Shown: positions 25,209 through 34,945, counted from the first letter of the stretch. The stretch is DNA of 64,000 bases from Bacteroidales bacterium (GCA_016707705.1 JADJHD010000001.1:372001-436000); one strand, 5' to 3'. The notes: a model not told the origin generated them from the letters alone. Program-made: numbers and translations.

Positions 25209-28200
25209 TTATTGTTTTATGATATTAGGTCGTGGTTTAACTGTGAGCTGAACTGTTTTTTGAGCAGAGGAGTTCCCACTACTATCAATTAACCAATAGG
25301 TTATGGTATGAATCACATTTACCAAAGGATCTCCAGGCAACCTGATTTCACCTGAATAAAGTGACACTGCTCCTACTCCACTGATAGGAACAGGATTTCC
25401 TCCATTGAAGTCAATTCTCCAATGAAGGACAAGTGAGCCTGTTGGCGTACAATTGTCAGTAAAACTCGAGGGATCAGGGCTGAGATTTGCCTTATCTGCA
25501 GGAGTTAAAATGTAATATTCAGGCCTGTCAGGCGTGATATCAGTAGTAGGGTCAAAGAAGGTTGCATCTATGATATCTATTACACAATATGACTGAGGAG
25601 CAGGTGCTATAAAATCAGGGGGTTCCTGATCTAGTACAATAATTGTTTGCAAACAGGTATCTGCACCTGAAGCATTGGTACCAATCCACATGATAATTGT
25701 TGTTCCCAGGTTAAACTGGTAAGGATTTGGCAATACAGAACCAGTTCCTGAACCAGTGGTGGCTCCTGTCATATTCCAGCTAATTGTAACTCCAAGGCCC
25801 TGTGATATGGTTGGTTGACCTGGATCTACCATTGCATTGCACAAGCCCGTTATTGCACCTACAGTGATATTTGCAGGACATAGAATTAGAGGTGGATCAT
25901 TTTGAGTTATAGTAATAGTGAACAAGCATGATGAACTGTTCCCACAGACATCAGTTATTGTGTATGTTATCTGGGTTATTCCAATATTGAACTGGTATGG
26001 TGAACTGATTATTCCAGATCCTGACGCATTTGTAGCTCCTGACATTGACCAGCCTATAAGCATTCCGGCAGCAGATGAACAATCATCAGAGTATACAGGT
26101 GCAGATAATGCAATGGTTCCGTATGTTTGACCGGGATCAGATGGAGAATTTATATTAGCAGGACATGCAACAACTGGAGCTGTAATATCCTCAATTACAA
26201 TCTCCTCCTGACTAATAGCAGTGCAACCATAAGTATTGCTTGCCATCAATGTCAAAAGGAAAAGATCATTGCACGAGTTTCCTGCAGTTATATTTACACT
26301 TACCTGATTGGATTGTCCTGAAATTGCACCATTGCCTGAAATAGTCCAGGCATAGCCATTCATGGCTGGAGGTCCACTATAAATATTGCCGGTGGAATTA
26401 GGACATACAGGAGAGCTGCCTGTTATGTAGTTAACCGGAAGTGTATGAACCTGAATCGTATAGCTGCTATTTAATGTACTTGAGCAACCCAGTGATGATG
26501 TGACACCAACCAAATTATAGATAAAAGTTCCTGCCGAACCAGTAGGAACTAATATGTAGGCAGTATTCCCGGAATTGGTTGTAACTACCTGATTCGCACC
26601 TCCATTTATATTATATGTAAATGTGTAAGGTGCTACTCCTCCCGTTCCGATAATTTGCAATTCACCAGGAAGTGAAAATTGACACAAATCGTGAGGACCT
26701 GCAAAACTGGCACCAGGCAAAGAATTGAGATGTACTTCAACTGTTCCGGTGGTTGGAGTACAACCATAACCATCAGTGACTGTTAAAGTATAAATACCTT
26801 GATTTGGAGCTTGAACATTGGGAATTATTGGATCCTGCAGGTTTGAAGTGAATCCATTTGGACCTGTCCACGAGAATGAAATCGGAGGACGACCACCTAC
26901 AATATTTGCCAATAATTGAACAGTCTCACCAATACAATATGAACCGCTCGTAGTATAGGAAGGACTAATTGTAAATGGTATCTGTGCCAGGGTTCCAAAG
27001 GAAATATCATCCAGTCCGAAATCATTTCCATTTGCTGATGTGTTAAGGTCCAAAATTTCTATCACTGCGGTTGTAGCGGATCCTGAATTCCATGATCCAT
27101 AAAATCGATCCTTATCCTGCCATGGGTTGGTAAGTATATTCTGACCTGATGTCAGATAGGCTATTGTACCCACCTGTGCTCCATTTACTGAAAATTGCAG
27201 TTCTGCATATGGAGCAACATTATTCAAGCTTATAGCCCAGGCTGAAAAATAGTAATCTGTATTTGGCAGAACGGTAACTGTTTCACGCCAGACATATGGT
27301 TGTGGGGCAAATTTCGCCCCGTTTACAATCAAGAAGTTATTATTCCCTGTTCCTGACCCATTAGTATGGTCATATCCCCAAAAGTTGGTATGGGTGTAAT
27401 GAGCATTACTGTTTATAGCATATTCACTCTCAGGTGCAATCAAGCCATTCGCGGTAGGATCATATGAATAGCCTGAAGTAAATCCGCTATTCCCAGTGGA
27501 GAAATCCCCATTTACAACAAGCTCAGTAGATACTGAAAGAAATGCAGTTGCAGAACAACCATCGGAATTAGTGACAGTTACACTATACATACCTGCAACA
27601 TCTACATAAATTTCCTGAGTACTCTCTCCTGTATTCCAGTAGTATGTCTCTGCAGGACTGCTAGTCAATTTTATTTTTCCGGGAGAGGAACAATAGTCTG
27701 CATTAATAACCGGATCAGGCACAGGTAAAGTACTGACTGAAACTGTTGCACTATTCCCGCAAAGGGTAGCTGAATTTACATAAGTAACAGTATAATTTGT
27801 TGTTACAGTGACAGGAACATTTATAGGATTCGCAAGGTTAGAAGTAAATCCGGGAGGATCTGAAATCCAGGAAATCTGGGCAGTTACGCTTGGAGTGCCA
27901 GTCAGGCTAACATTATCTATTCCCCAATATCGTCCCCTGTTTGAACCGCAGTAATAATTGAACCTGAGTTGAAAGTTGGAGGAGTTTATATAGGACGCAC
28001 CCAGATTTATTGACTCATTCTGGAAGGATCCCGCTGATCCCCTGTCATTATTGTAAGTAGCAACTGTCGTCCAGGTTGACCCACCGTTTGTTGTAACCTC
28101 AACTTTTGCATATTCACCTGATGTACTATTATAATCATAGTATTGCCAGAACGACAGCGATAAGTTTGAATATCCGTTTGTGTTAAGAACCGGAGAAACG

Positions 28201-31200
28201 AGTGTAGTCGCAGTTACTGTTCCATTCTGAGACCTGCTGTCTGAGAGGTAAAACTGACTGGCATCATTGGAATGAAAGGTATTTGAATTTGTAACATATC
28301 CATCAGGACGTAAAGTCCATGTTGCATTTGCAGTTGTTCCTCCACTTGAAGAATTCGATTTTGTCCAGGTGTTTGATGCAGCGTTAAAGTTTTCAGAGAG
28401 GATTGAGCTGCTTGAGACGATATTGGAAGAACTTGTCAGGTTAACTGTAGATCCCGGGCAAACTGAAGATGAAGAAACTCCTGCAGTTACTGTTGGTATT
28501 GGATTTACTGCAACGGTGATGGTATAAGGATTTCCCTGGCAGGAATTTCCTGTTGAAGTTGGAGTTACTATGTATTGCACACTGCCGGGGTTGCTGCTGC
28601 TTGAATTAACCAAGGTTTGATTAATGGTGGCTCCTACACCAGAACTATAGCCTGAAACACTGCCAGTAATTGTTCCAATAGCCCATGAGAAGTTGCTTGA
28701 TATACTGGAGGTTAATGAAATATTAACAGTTGAACCACTGCAGATTGAATAGGTATTTAGACTAGTCACAACCGGCAAGGGATGTACAGTTACGATTATA
28801 CTTGTTGATGTCCCAATACAACTGCCAGCCGATGAAGTAGGTACAATCAGATATTCCACGCTGCCATCTGTCAAACTTGAAGGATTAGTCAATGCCTGAT
28901 TGATTGATGAGCCGCTTCCTGCTGAAGCTCCGGTAATGCTGCCCGTAATTGTTCCAATTGTCCATGCGAATGATGATGGGATGTTAGCCAGCAGACTGAT
29001 GCTAGTGGATGCTCCACTACATATAGCATATGCGGATGGATTTTGTAATACAGGTTTGGGATTGATCGTAATGGTAACCGTAAATGAAGAACCATCGCAT
29101 CCTAAACTACTTACAGGTACAATAGTGTAGGTAACATTTACAGGATTAAGTCCTGCATTGGTCCATGCATCATCAGCAATTACAGTTGATGTGAACCCAT
29201 TGCCAGTTACCGGATTGCCAGCGGAAGCAGTTAAGCCATTGCTGTTAATTGAGGTAATATTGTATGTTGAAGCACTTACTCCATTTGTACTGGATCCTAA
29301 ATTCATTGCAATTGCAACATCACTGCACAAATTCTTGCTTTGATTTGAAACTATTGGTACAGGTTGGATTGTAACTGTTACATCTGTTGAAGTATTGGTG
29401 CATACATCAGCAGTAGCAGTAATATGATATATCACAGTAGAATTCAGGGATGAGGTATTGGTGATAATTTCACTAATCTGGTTGCCTGAACCGTTTGTAT
29501 TGAAAGTTGTATTGCTTCCCGAACTTAACACAGCATTCCAGGTAAATACTGTTCCTGTAATGTTACTTGTTAAGCCGATATTGGTTGCTGTTCCTGAACA
29601 TATAGTTTGAAGTTGTGAAACAGGATTTACAGTGACATTAATGACCTGATTCAATGTTATCAGGGCAGAATGTGTCTGACTGCATCCACTTGTGGTATTC
29701 GTTTCAACTAAAGTATATTCCGTACTTACTGCAGGTGTAACTACAGGATTTGAAATGCTTGAAGTGAAGCCAGCTGGGACAGAAGTCCAGGAATAAGTAT
29801 TCCCCGGAACTGCTGCAGCACCAAGTTGTATGCTTGCCCCTTCACATATGGTAGAATTTGGGCCGGTTACAGCTAAGGGCAAAAGGTTAACAACAACTGA
29901 ATAAACTGAAGAAGGTCCATTTCCACAGCTATTTGAAGGAGTAACAACTACATCTCCTGTTAAGGCTCCAATAGTTGAAGTAATGCTTGAAGTTCCTTGT
30001 CCTGAATTAATTATCCAATCGGAGGGTGTTGCCCAGGTGTAAGTTATACCCAAAACAGGAACTACGCTGTAAGTTTGGCTCGTCCCTTCACAAACTGGAG
30101 TAATTCCTGAAATTACACCAGTTGCAGTTGGCAGAGGAGAAACTGTCACACTGATAGACACACTGCTTCCTGTTCCGCAGGAATTCGACGGAACTACTTG
30201 AATAACACCCGATTGCGAGCCAACCGTAACCTGAATTTCGTTACTCCCCTGTCCTGAGATAATTGACCAGCCTACAGGGAGTGACCAGGAATATTCTACA
30301 CCTGAAACTGAGGTTACGTTATAGATCTGAGTAGATGCCTCACAAGGATTCAGGTTTCCGGAGATTGGTGAGGGTTGAGCTGGAATTGCAGCCTGAACCT
30401 GCACGGCCAGTGTACTTCCGGTTGCAGTTCCGCATGAGTTTGAGGGTATTACGGAAATTGATCCAGAACTTGCACCTACATTTACAGTTAAGCTATTGGT
30501 CCCTTGTCCGCTTGAAATCGTCCAATCTGCTGGCACAGTCCAGGTAAAAGTAGTATTGGCTGTATTAAGAACTGAATATACCTGAACAGAGCCGGCACAA
30601 ACTGGATTGTTCCCGCTGATTGGAGATGATGCTGCGGGAATTGCTGAAACAACTGATACAGCAAGATTTCTTGAAAGTCCTCCCCCACAAGTATTGAAAA
30701 GACTGACACTTATTGTCCCCGAATTTGGTCCAACCGTTACAGAGATCGAATTTGTTCCCTGTCCTGATTGAATTGACCAACCTGCTGGAAGTGACCAGGT
30801 ATAGGTTACTCCGGAGACATTAACAGTGCTGTATGTAACCGTTGTCCCGGCACATGGCGCAGTATTTCCGGTAATAGGTGCGGGTTGTGCAGGAGTTGAG
30901 GTCTGAATCGTTACTGCAATGCTTTGAGAGGGTCCATTTCCACAACTGTTTGAAGGTGTTACCGTGACGTTTCCTGAAGCATTTCCTGTTGTTACCAGAA
31001 TGGAATTAGTGCCTTGTCCTGAGGTTATTGCCCAACCAGCAGGTACCGTCCACGCATAAACAATGCCTGCAACATTAGTTACGCTAAAAACCTGTGGAGT
31101 GAGCTTGCAGGCCATACTTACCCCATTGATTGTCGAGGGCTGGGACGGCAGGTTTAAGATAGTGACAGCCAGTGTTTGAGCTGTTCCGGAGCCACATGCA

Positions 31201-31616
31201 TTGGATGGAACTACCTGAATATTTCCGGCTAAAACTCCTGCCGTAACTGTAACTGATGATGTCCCCTGCCCTGAAAGAATTATCCAGTCTGCAGGAAACG
31301 ACCATGTATAGGTAACCCCGGCAATCAAAGTGACAGAGTAAATTTGTGTGCTATTTGCACAACAGCTGGAACTGCCGGAGATGGCTGAGGGTTGGGAAGG
31401 AATATTCAAAACACTAACAGCAAGATTGCTTGCAGTTCCATTCCCACAAGCGTTTGAAGGAGTTACAGTTACTGATCCTGAGTTTGCTCCCACTGTAACT
31501 GAAATGGTATTAGTTCCTTGCCCCGAATTGATTGTCCATCCTGAAGGGCAACTCCAGGTATAGAGGTGACACCAGCAATGTTGGTAACACTGTAGGTTTG
31601 AATAGTACCCAAACAA
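25209..31616 (-). CDS. Giant PKD-repeat surface protein, main part (2,135 aa in this frame)
   Basis: Continues the protein that starts at 32794 after a frameshift near 31562. The order is six further PKD-like units of ~84 residues (GVTYTW..PAGW...SGQGTNSI.VTVG core) and an Ig-like unit. Next are three or four PKD-like units with CSGASTSISL-type motifs. Two jelly-roll (MAM/CBM-like) domains follow (ILSENFNAASNTWTKS and VNGDFSTGNSGFTSG), the second ending NGNDFGLDDISFG. SprB- and HYR-like modules close the protein (FTITITQNDPPLILCPANI). It ends in QLTVKPRPNIIKQ without a type IX C-terminal domain. It is probably a very large surface or matrix protein; export without that domain would need another signal. 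Confidence 0.8.
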   Translation of the reverse strand: MFGYYSNLQCYQHCWCHLYTWSCPSGWTINSGQGTNTISVTVGANSGSVTVTPSNACGNGTASNLAVSVLNIPSQPSAISGSSSCCANSTQIYSVTLIAGVTYTWSFPADWIILSGQGTSSVTVTAGVLAGNIQVVPSNACGSGTAQTLAVTILNLPSQPSTINGVSMACKLTPQVFSVTNVAGIVYAWTVPAGWAITSGQGTNSILVTTGNASGNVTVTPSNSCGNGPSQSIAVTIQTSTPAQPAPITGNTAPCAGTTVTYSTVNVSGVTYTWSLPAGWSIQSGQGTNSISVTVGPNSGTISVSLFNTCGGGLSRNLAVSVVSAIPAASSPISGNNPVCAGSVQVYSVLNTANTTFTWTVPADWTISSGQGTNSLTVNVGASSGSISVIPSNSCGTATGSTLAVQVQAAIPAQPSPISGNLNPCEASTQIYNVTSVSGVEYSWSLPVGWSIISGQGSNEIQVTVGSQSGVIQVVPSNSCGTGSSVSISVTVSPLPTATGVISGITPVCEGTSQTYSVVPVLGITYTWATPSDWIINSGQGTSSITSTIGALTGDVVVTPSNSCGNGPSSVYSVVVNLLPLAVTGPNSTICEGASIQLGAAAVPGNTYSWTSVPAGFTSSISNPVVTPAVSTEYTLVETNTTSGCSQTHSALITLNQVINVTVNPVSQLQTICSGTATNIGLTSNITGTVFTWNAVLSSGSNTTFNTNGSGNQISEIITNTSSLNSTVIYHITATADVCTNTSTDVTVTIQPVPIVSNQSKNLCSDVAIAMNLGSSTNGVSASTYNITSINSNGLTASAGNPVTGNGFTSTVIADDAWTNAGLNPVNVTYTIVPVSSLGCDGSSFTVTITINPKPVLQNPSAYAICSGASTSISLLANIPSSFAWTIGTITGSITGASAGSGSSINQALTNPSSLTDGSVEYLIVPTSSAGSCIGTSTSIIVTVHPLPVVTSLNTYSICSGSTVNISLTSSISSNFSWAIGTITGSVSGYSSGVGATINQTLVNSSSSNPGSVQYIVTPTSTGNSCQGNPYTITVAVNPIPTVTAGVSSSSVCPGSTVNLTSSSNIVSSSSILSENFNAASNTWTKSNSSSGGTTANATWTLRPDGYVTNSNTFHSNDASQFYLSDSRSQNGTVTATTLVSPVLNTNGYSNLSLSFWQYYDYNSTSGEYAKVEVTTNGGSTWTTVATYNNDRGSAGSFQNESINLGASYINSSNFQLRFNYYCGSNRGRYWGIDNVSLTGTPSVTAQISWISDPPGFTSNLANPINVPVTVTTNYTVTYVNSATLCGNSATVSVSTLPVPDPVINADYCSSPGKIKLTSSPAETYYWNTGESTQEIYVDVAGMYSVTVTNSDGCSATAFLSVSTELVVNGDFSTGNSGFTSGYSYDPTANGLIAPESEYAINSNAHYTHTNFWGYDHTNGSGTGNNNFLIVNGAKFAPQPYVWRETVTVLPNTDYYFSAWAISLNNVAPYAELQFSVNGAQVGTIAYLTSGQNILTNPWQDKDRFYGSWNSGSATTAVIEILDLNTSANGNDFGLDDISFGTLAQIPFTISPSYTTSGSYCIGETVQLLANIVGGRPPISFSWTGPNGFTSNLQDPIIPNVQAPNQGIYTLTVTDGYGCTPTTGTVEVHLNSLPGASFAGPHDLCQFSLPGELQIIGTGGVAPYTFTYNINGGANQVVTTNSGNTAYILVPTGSAGTFIYNLVGVTSSLGCSSTLNSSYTIQVHTLPVNYITGSSPVCPNSTGNIYSGPPAMNGYAWTISGNGAISGQSNQVSVNITAGNSCNDLFLLTLMASNTYGCTAISQEEIVIEDITAPVVACPANINSPSDPGQTYGTIALSAPVYSDDCSSAAGMLIGWSMSGATNASGSGIISSPYQFNIGITQITYTITDVCGNSSSCLFTITITQNDPPLILCPANITVGAITGLCNAMVDPGQPTISQGLGVTISWNMTGATTGSGTGSVLPNPYQFNLGTTIIMWIGTNASGADTCLQTIIVLDQEPPDFIAPAPQSYCVIDIIDATFFDPTTDITPDRPEYYILTPADKANLSPDPSSFTDNCTPTGSLVLHWRIDFNGGNPVPISGVGAVSLYSGEIRLPGDPLVNVIHTITYWLIDSSGNSSAQKTVQLTVKPRPNIIKQ

Positions 31617-32160
31617 GGTGAGTTACTTCCTGTTATGGTACCTGGTTGTGAGGGAACTGCTGCAACAGGTGTTACAGCGAGTGTCCGCGAAGTACCACTA
31701 CCACAAGCATTTGATGGTGTGATTGTAATATTTCCTGAGGATGCACCAACTGTTACCTGAATGCTGTTCGTTGTTCCACCAGATGTTTGAACCCAACCCG
31801 AAGGGAAGCTCCATGTATAGGTTACACCAGCAATATTCGGCACTGAATAGGATTGGCTTGACCCAACACAGGGTGAAGAATTTCCGGTAACAGTTCCTGG
31901 TTGACCGGGAATTGCAAGAATGGTAACCGCCTTGGTTGAAGCTGTTCCACTTCCGCAGGAATTTGAAGGTGTAACTGTAACATTACCAGGTGTTGAGTTG
32001 GTGGTCACAGTTATGGAATTACTTGTTCCACCTGCTGTTTGCACCCATCCTGCTGGAAATGACCAGGTATAGGTAACACCTGCAACATTGATAACGCTGT
32101 AGTTTTGAGAGGATCCGGCACAAATGGATGCATTGCCTGTAATGGTTCCGGGTGGATCTG
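29875..32160 (-). repeat. Nine tandem ~84-residue PKD-like repeats (~252 bp each)
   Basis: Nine consecutive copies occur across the frameshift. Each has the pattern G.I.G...[PA]C.G....YSV..[VI].GVTYTW..P.GW.I.SGQGTN.I.VTVG..SG.I.V.PSNSCG.G. They are close enough to each other to be a recombination target. The 2-nt insertion near 31562 falls inside the third copy. Confidence 0.8.
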
Positions 32161-32794
32161 GCAATTTACAGCCAGCAACTGTAAAATCATCCAGCCTGTA
32201 AGCACCACTATTCCCATCGGTATCGCATGTCCAGCGAAAACTAAGATTCGAAGCCCCAGCAGCACCAACTGGCAATGATACAGCTGTTCCGGTACCACCG
32301 TTTATCCATGCCCAGGTGGAGTTGGAAGGAACATCGGTAATGGACAATGTATTCCAATTAGAACCATCAGCAGACCATTCAAATGTCAATGTTTTGGCAC
32401 TGCTTCTTCTCGCAGACCAAATAACAGTAATCGAAGTATATCCAACTGTAGATAAATTATTCGAATAACTTACGCTTCGTGAACTTGTGCTGCTTCCACC
32501 TGCCATATTGGAACCTCCTGAAAACGGAGGGGCTGGAGTAGATGAAGAAGCATTAACAACAGTCCATGAAGAAGATCCGGAAGGAGTCCACCCGGTAGGG
32601 AAAGCTGTTCCTGTTCCGAAATTTTGAGAGTAGATGGTAGTTACCTGGGCTTGAACACCAACAAAACCAATACTTGTAAGCAAAAATATGGCTGATAGGA
32701 ACCGATAATATTGCTTCAAATTTGAAAATGAAAGTTTAATACCACCCAAAGGCAGTACCTGGAAAATAAAATACCGAAACCTTTTCAGTTTCAT
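31469..32794 (-). CDS. Giant PKD-repeat surface protein, N-terminal part before frameshift
   Basis: The first ~48 residues hold a signal peptide (FLSAIFLLTSIGFVGVQAQ) behind a longer, basic N-terminal stretch. An in-frame TTG near 32718 is an alternative start. A jelly-roll domain follows (IYSQNFGTGTAFPTGW and WSADGSNWNTLSITDV), then nearly three PKD-like repeats. The frame is lost at minus-strand ACCTCTATACCTGG. Other repeats read TYTW here, which needs ACCTATACCTGG. Two extra bases (CT, plus strand 31562-31565) were thus inserted as a CT duplication. Removing them joins this part to the 2,135-aa frame, giving ~2,530 aa in total. The last ~30 residues in this frame are out of register. Confidence 0.8.
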   Translation of the reverse strand: MKLKRFRYFIFQVLPLGGIKLSFSNLKQYYRFLSAIFLLTSIGFVGVQAQVTTIYSQNFGTGTAFPTGWTPSGSSSWTVVNASSSTPAPPFSGGSNMAGGSSTSSRSVSYSNNLSTVGYTSITVIWSARRSSAKTLTFEWSADGSNWNTLSITDVPSNSTWAWINGGTGTAVSLPVGAAGASNLSFRWTCDTDGNSGAYRLDDFTVAGCKLPDPPGTITGNASICAGSSQNYSVINVAGVTYTWSFPAGWVQTAGGTSNSITVTTNSTPGNVTVTPSNSCGSGTASTKAVTILAIPGQPGTVTGNSSPCVGSSQSYSVPNIAGVTYTWSFPSGWVQTSGGTTNSIQVTVGASSGNITITPSNACGSGTSRTLAVTPVAAVPSQPGTITGSNSPCLGTIQTYSVTNIAGVTSIPGVALQDGQSIRGKELIPFQLQWEQTQDQ

Positions 32795-33255
32795 GTAACG
32801 AGATATATGGAAGCAAGCAGCACATCTGGCATTTCAGTATTACCTGAAATTCAACCAAATGCACACATACTACAGTCAGCAAGCGATACGAGTCAGCCGG
32901 GTTTTAAAACTGAGTTCGGTACTATAATTCAACTCATCACTATATCCATAAATACTAATAAGGTAATACCGGAAAACGACTGAAAATCAAATATTTTTAC
33001 ACTTTCACTGAAAATATTTCTCCCTTGAACTCAACAGTAAAATTATTTTACTATTTTGTTGATTTTCAAGGAACAAAAGTCAAATTTGAATATTGAGTAT
33101 TATAAATATATCTCTTAGAGAATCATATTTATATAGCAATTATTAAATTGCTTAATTACTATATTATTAATATATTTAATTTAAACTTTGTATCTATTTC
33201 TCATGATTTGTGCGTTTGGCTTTATTTCTTAATTTTGCGACCTGAAACTGCTCAT
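32795..33255. other. AT-rich intergenic region upstream of the giant gene and tRNA-Ser
   Basis: No gene on either strand. It must hold the divergent promoters of the giant surface gene (minus) and tRNA-Ser (plus). The tRNA promoter is described separately. I see no clear -7 element for the minus strand. Confidence 0.5.
33207..33237 (+). promoter_or_regulatory. Bacteroidota promoter of tRNA-Ser(CGA)
   Basis: TTTG (33207-33210), a 19-nt spacer, then TAATTTTG (33230-33237), an exact match to TTTG-N19-TAnnTTTG. The tRNA begins 18 nt after the -7 element. Confidence 0.65.
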
Positions 33256-33342
33256 GGAGAGATGCCAGAGTGGTCGATCGGGGCGGTCTCGAAAACCGTT
33301 GACCCCTCACGGGGTCCCAGGGTTCGAATCCCTGTCTCTCCG
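33256..33342 (+). tRNA. tRNA-Ser (anticodon CGA)
   Basis: An 87-nt class II tRNA with a 7-bp acceptor stem (GGAGAGA / TCTCTCC), anticodon loop CTCGAAA (anticodon CGA, reads UCG), long variable arm and T-loop TTCGAAT. Discriminator is G and CCA is not encoded. A terminator follows. Confidence 0.95.
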
Positions 33343-33351
33343 CTTTAAGTT

Positions 33352-33382
33352 AAGACCTGCAAATGCGGGTCTTTTTTTTTAA
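33352..33382 (+). terminator. Terminator after tRNA-Ser(CGA)
   Basis: AAGACCTGC pairs with GCGGGTCTT (one G-T pair) around loop AAAT, followed by a long T-run. Confidence 0.8.
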
Positions 33383-33464
33383 TAAATCTGAAGTATTTCG
33401 ATTTTTGAATGTTGCTTAAACTAAGTGAACTCTTACTTTATCATTAACAATATTCTTTCTAAAA

Positions 33465-34646
33465 TCAAGGCTCAAACGTTTTGTATTTCAGAAAATAATG
33501 CAAACTGGTTAGACATAATACTCCAAAAATAAGACCTGCAAAAAAGAATGCTTTCGATAACCCATACAAGTCTGTGATCCATCCAAACAGTGGGCCCAGA
33601 ACGGCAAATGTGAATCTTATTACCAGATTCCTTACTGATAATACTGTTGCTCTAACATCTGAGGTGGTAACAAGATTTATATAGTTACGCAGCGTCGGAG
33701 TTGCAATTCCCCTTGCAAGGTAGAAGACCACCAGAATAAGTAATGAAGCTTTCACTGAAAAAAACGAAAGCAAGAAATATCCAGAAATGAGAATAATAGT
33801 AAATATTAGGACTGTCTTAGCCGGCCCAAATTTCTCTTCAAATTTCCAGGCTCTCATTGCGGCTAATCCAACTGAAAGGTTAAGTATAGCCCAGATTGCT
33901 CCATACCATGAAAGTGGAATGTTTATCGTCTTAAAAAAAGGTTGTGCGAACCAGGCCATGGTCAAGGTAGCTGAACCTATAAATGCTGAAAACAGGGTAT
34001 TCCAGCGAAGCTTTCGGTCAGTAATCAGTGTATTTCTGACAATTCCAATAACATCTACCCAGCCAGGTTTTCTGGCAGCAAGTCGAACAGGAGGCTCCTT
34101 TAATAATAGTGCGGCTGGTAAAGCAATAAAGGCAACAGAAGCCTGAACAAAAAAGGGAGTCCGAAGGGAAATCAGGGCCAGCATCCCTCCTATTATACCA
34201 GCTAAGGCTTCAGCAAAATTCCCTATTGAGGTAATCCTTCCCTCCAGCCTGGTGTATTTTGGAGTTAACCGTTTTGCTGCAAGTGTATCGTACAGCATTG
34301 CTGAGTCGGCACCGCTGATCAGACTCTGACCTATGCCCAAAATAACTTCGGCCAATGCAAATATCCAGAAACCACTGAAACATGAGTATATAAGATAACC
34401 GCTGAACCCAAACATTGAACCAAGTAACATACTTGTCTTCCTGCCTGCAATATCAGCAAAATAACCGGTAGGTATTTCCAAGGCCATGAGCGTCAGCGAA
34501 TAAACGCCCTGCAGCATGAAAATATCCTGCATGTCAAGCCCGTTGGAGTTATAGAATAGCACGATAATAGGCATCACAAGGTTCATCCATTTGGCAACCT
34601 TAATGAGGTAGAGTGCTATTAGATTCCTTCGGACTGAGAAACTCAT
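33465..34646 (-). CDS. MFS transporter (393 aa)
   Basis: A 12-helix permease. The opening segment has IALYLIKVAKWMNLVMPIIV, and the MFS loop 2-3 signature appears as GYFADIAGRKTSMLLG (residues ~61-76). The substrate is unclear; relatives include drug-efflux and metabolite exporters. The gene is alone, bracketed by two tRNA-Ser genes in opposite orientation, which can mark an exchange site. Codon use does not obviously differ from neighbouring genes, so recent transfer is only a possibility. Confidence 0.85.
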   Translation of the reverse strand: MSFSVRRNLIALYLIKVAKWMNLVMPIIVLFYNSNGLDMQDIFMLQGVYSLTLMALEIPTGYFADIAGRKTSMLLGSMFGFSGYLIYSCFSGFWIFALAEVILGIGQSLISGADSAMLYDTLAAKRLTPKYTRLEGRITSIGNFAEALAGIIGGMLALISLRTPFFVQASVAFIALPAALLLKEPPVRLAARKPGWVDVIGIVRNTLITDRKLRWNTLFSAFIGSATLTMAWFAQPFFKTINIPLSWYGAIWAILNLSVGLAAMRAWKFEEKFGPAKTVLIFTIILISGYFLLSFFSVKASLLILVVFYLARGIATPTLRNYINLVTTSDVRATVLSVRNLVIRFTFAVLGPLFGWITDLYGLSKAFFFAGLIFGVLCLTSLHYFLKYKTFEP

Positions 34647-34804
34647 AATCTATCGATGGTATTATCAGTCAGTAGCCTGAATATTTGGATTAGCGAGCTT
34701 AATCCAAAGCCAATTTCAGAATATTATCAATTGCATTAACCCTTTTTATGTAAAATTCAGGAAAGCATTAGTTAATATTATTCGAAAGAAGGTCTGGACT
34801 AAAA

Positions 34805-34840
34805 ACAGCAAAAGCCTTGTAAATACAAGGCTTTTGCTGT
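34805..34840 (-). terminator. Terminator after tRNA-Ser(TGA), minus strand
   Basis: A 16-bp perfect stem (ACAGCAAAAGCCTTGT / ACAAGGCTTTTGCTGT) has the loop AAAT. On the minus strand it runs into TTTTT. Confidence 0.85.
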
Positions 34841-34843
34841 TGG

Positions 34844-34930
34844 CGGAGAGAGAGGGATTCGAACCCACGGACCCCTTGCAGGGTCAACGGTTTTCAAGAC
34901 CGCCGCGATCAACCACTCTGCCATCTCTCC
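34844..34930 (-). tRNA. tRNA-Ser (anticodon TGA)
   Basis: An 87-nt class II tRNA on the minus strand: acceptor GGAGAGA / TCTCTCC, anticodon loop CTTGAAA (anticodon TGA, reads UCA and other UCN codons), long variable arm. CCA is not encoded. The T stem reads GTGGG / CCCTC, which leaves a T-T mismatch at its second pair. A -7 element (TACTTTTG, minus strand) lies 8 nt upstream. Confidence 0.93.
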
Positions 34931-34937
34931 GGAGGTG

Positions 34938-34945
34938 CAAAAGTA
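34938..34945 (-). promoter_or_regulatory. -7 element of tRNA-Ser(TGA)
   Basis: The minus strand reads TACTTTTG (TAnnTTTG). No good -33 TTTG is seen at the expected spacing. Confidence 0.4.

Noticed and set aside
33148..33348. Open frame over tRNA-Ser(CGA)
   Set aside because: It is read through a complete tRNA gene and its promoter; a shadow frame.
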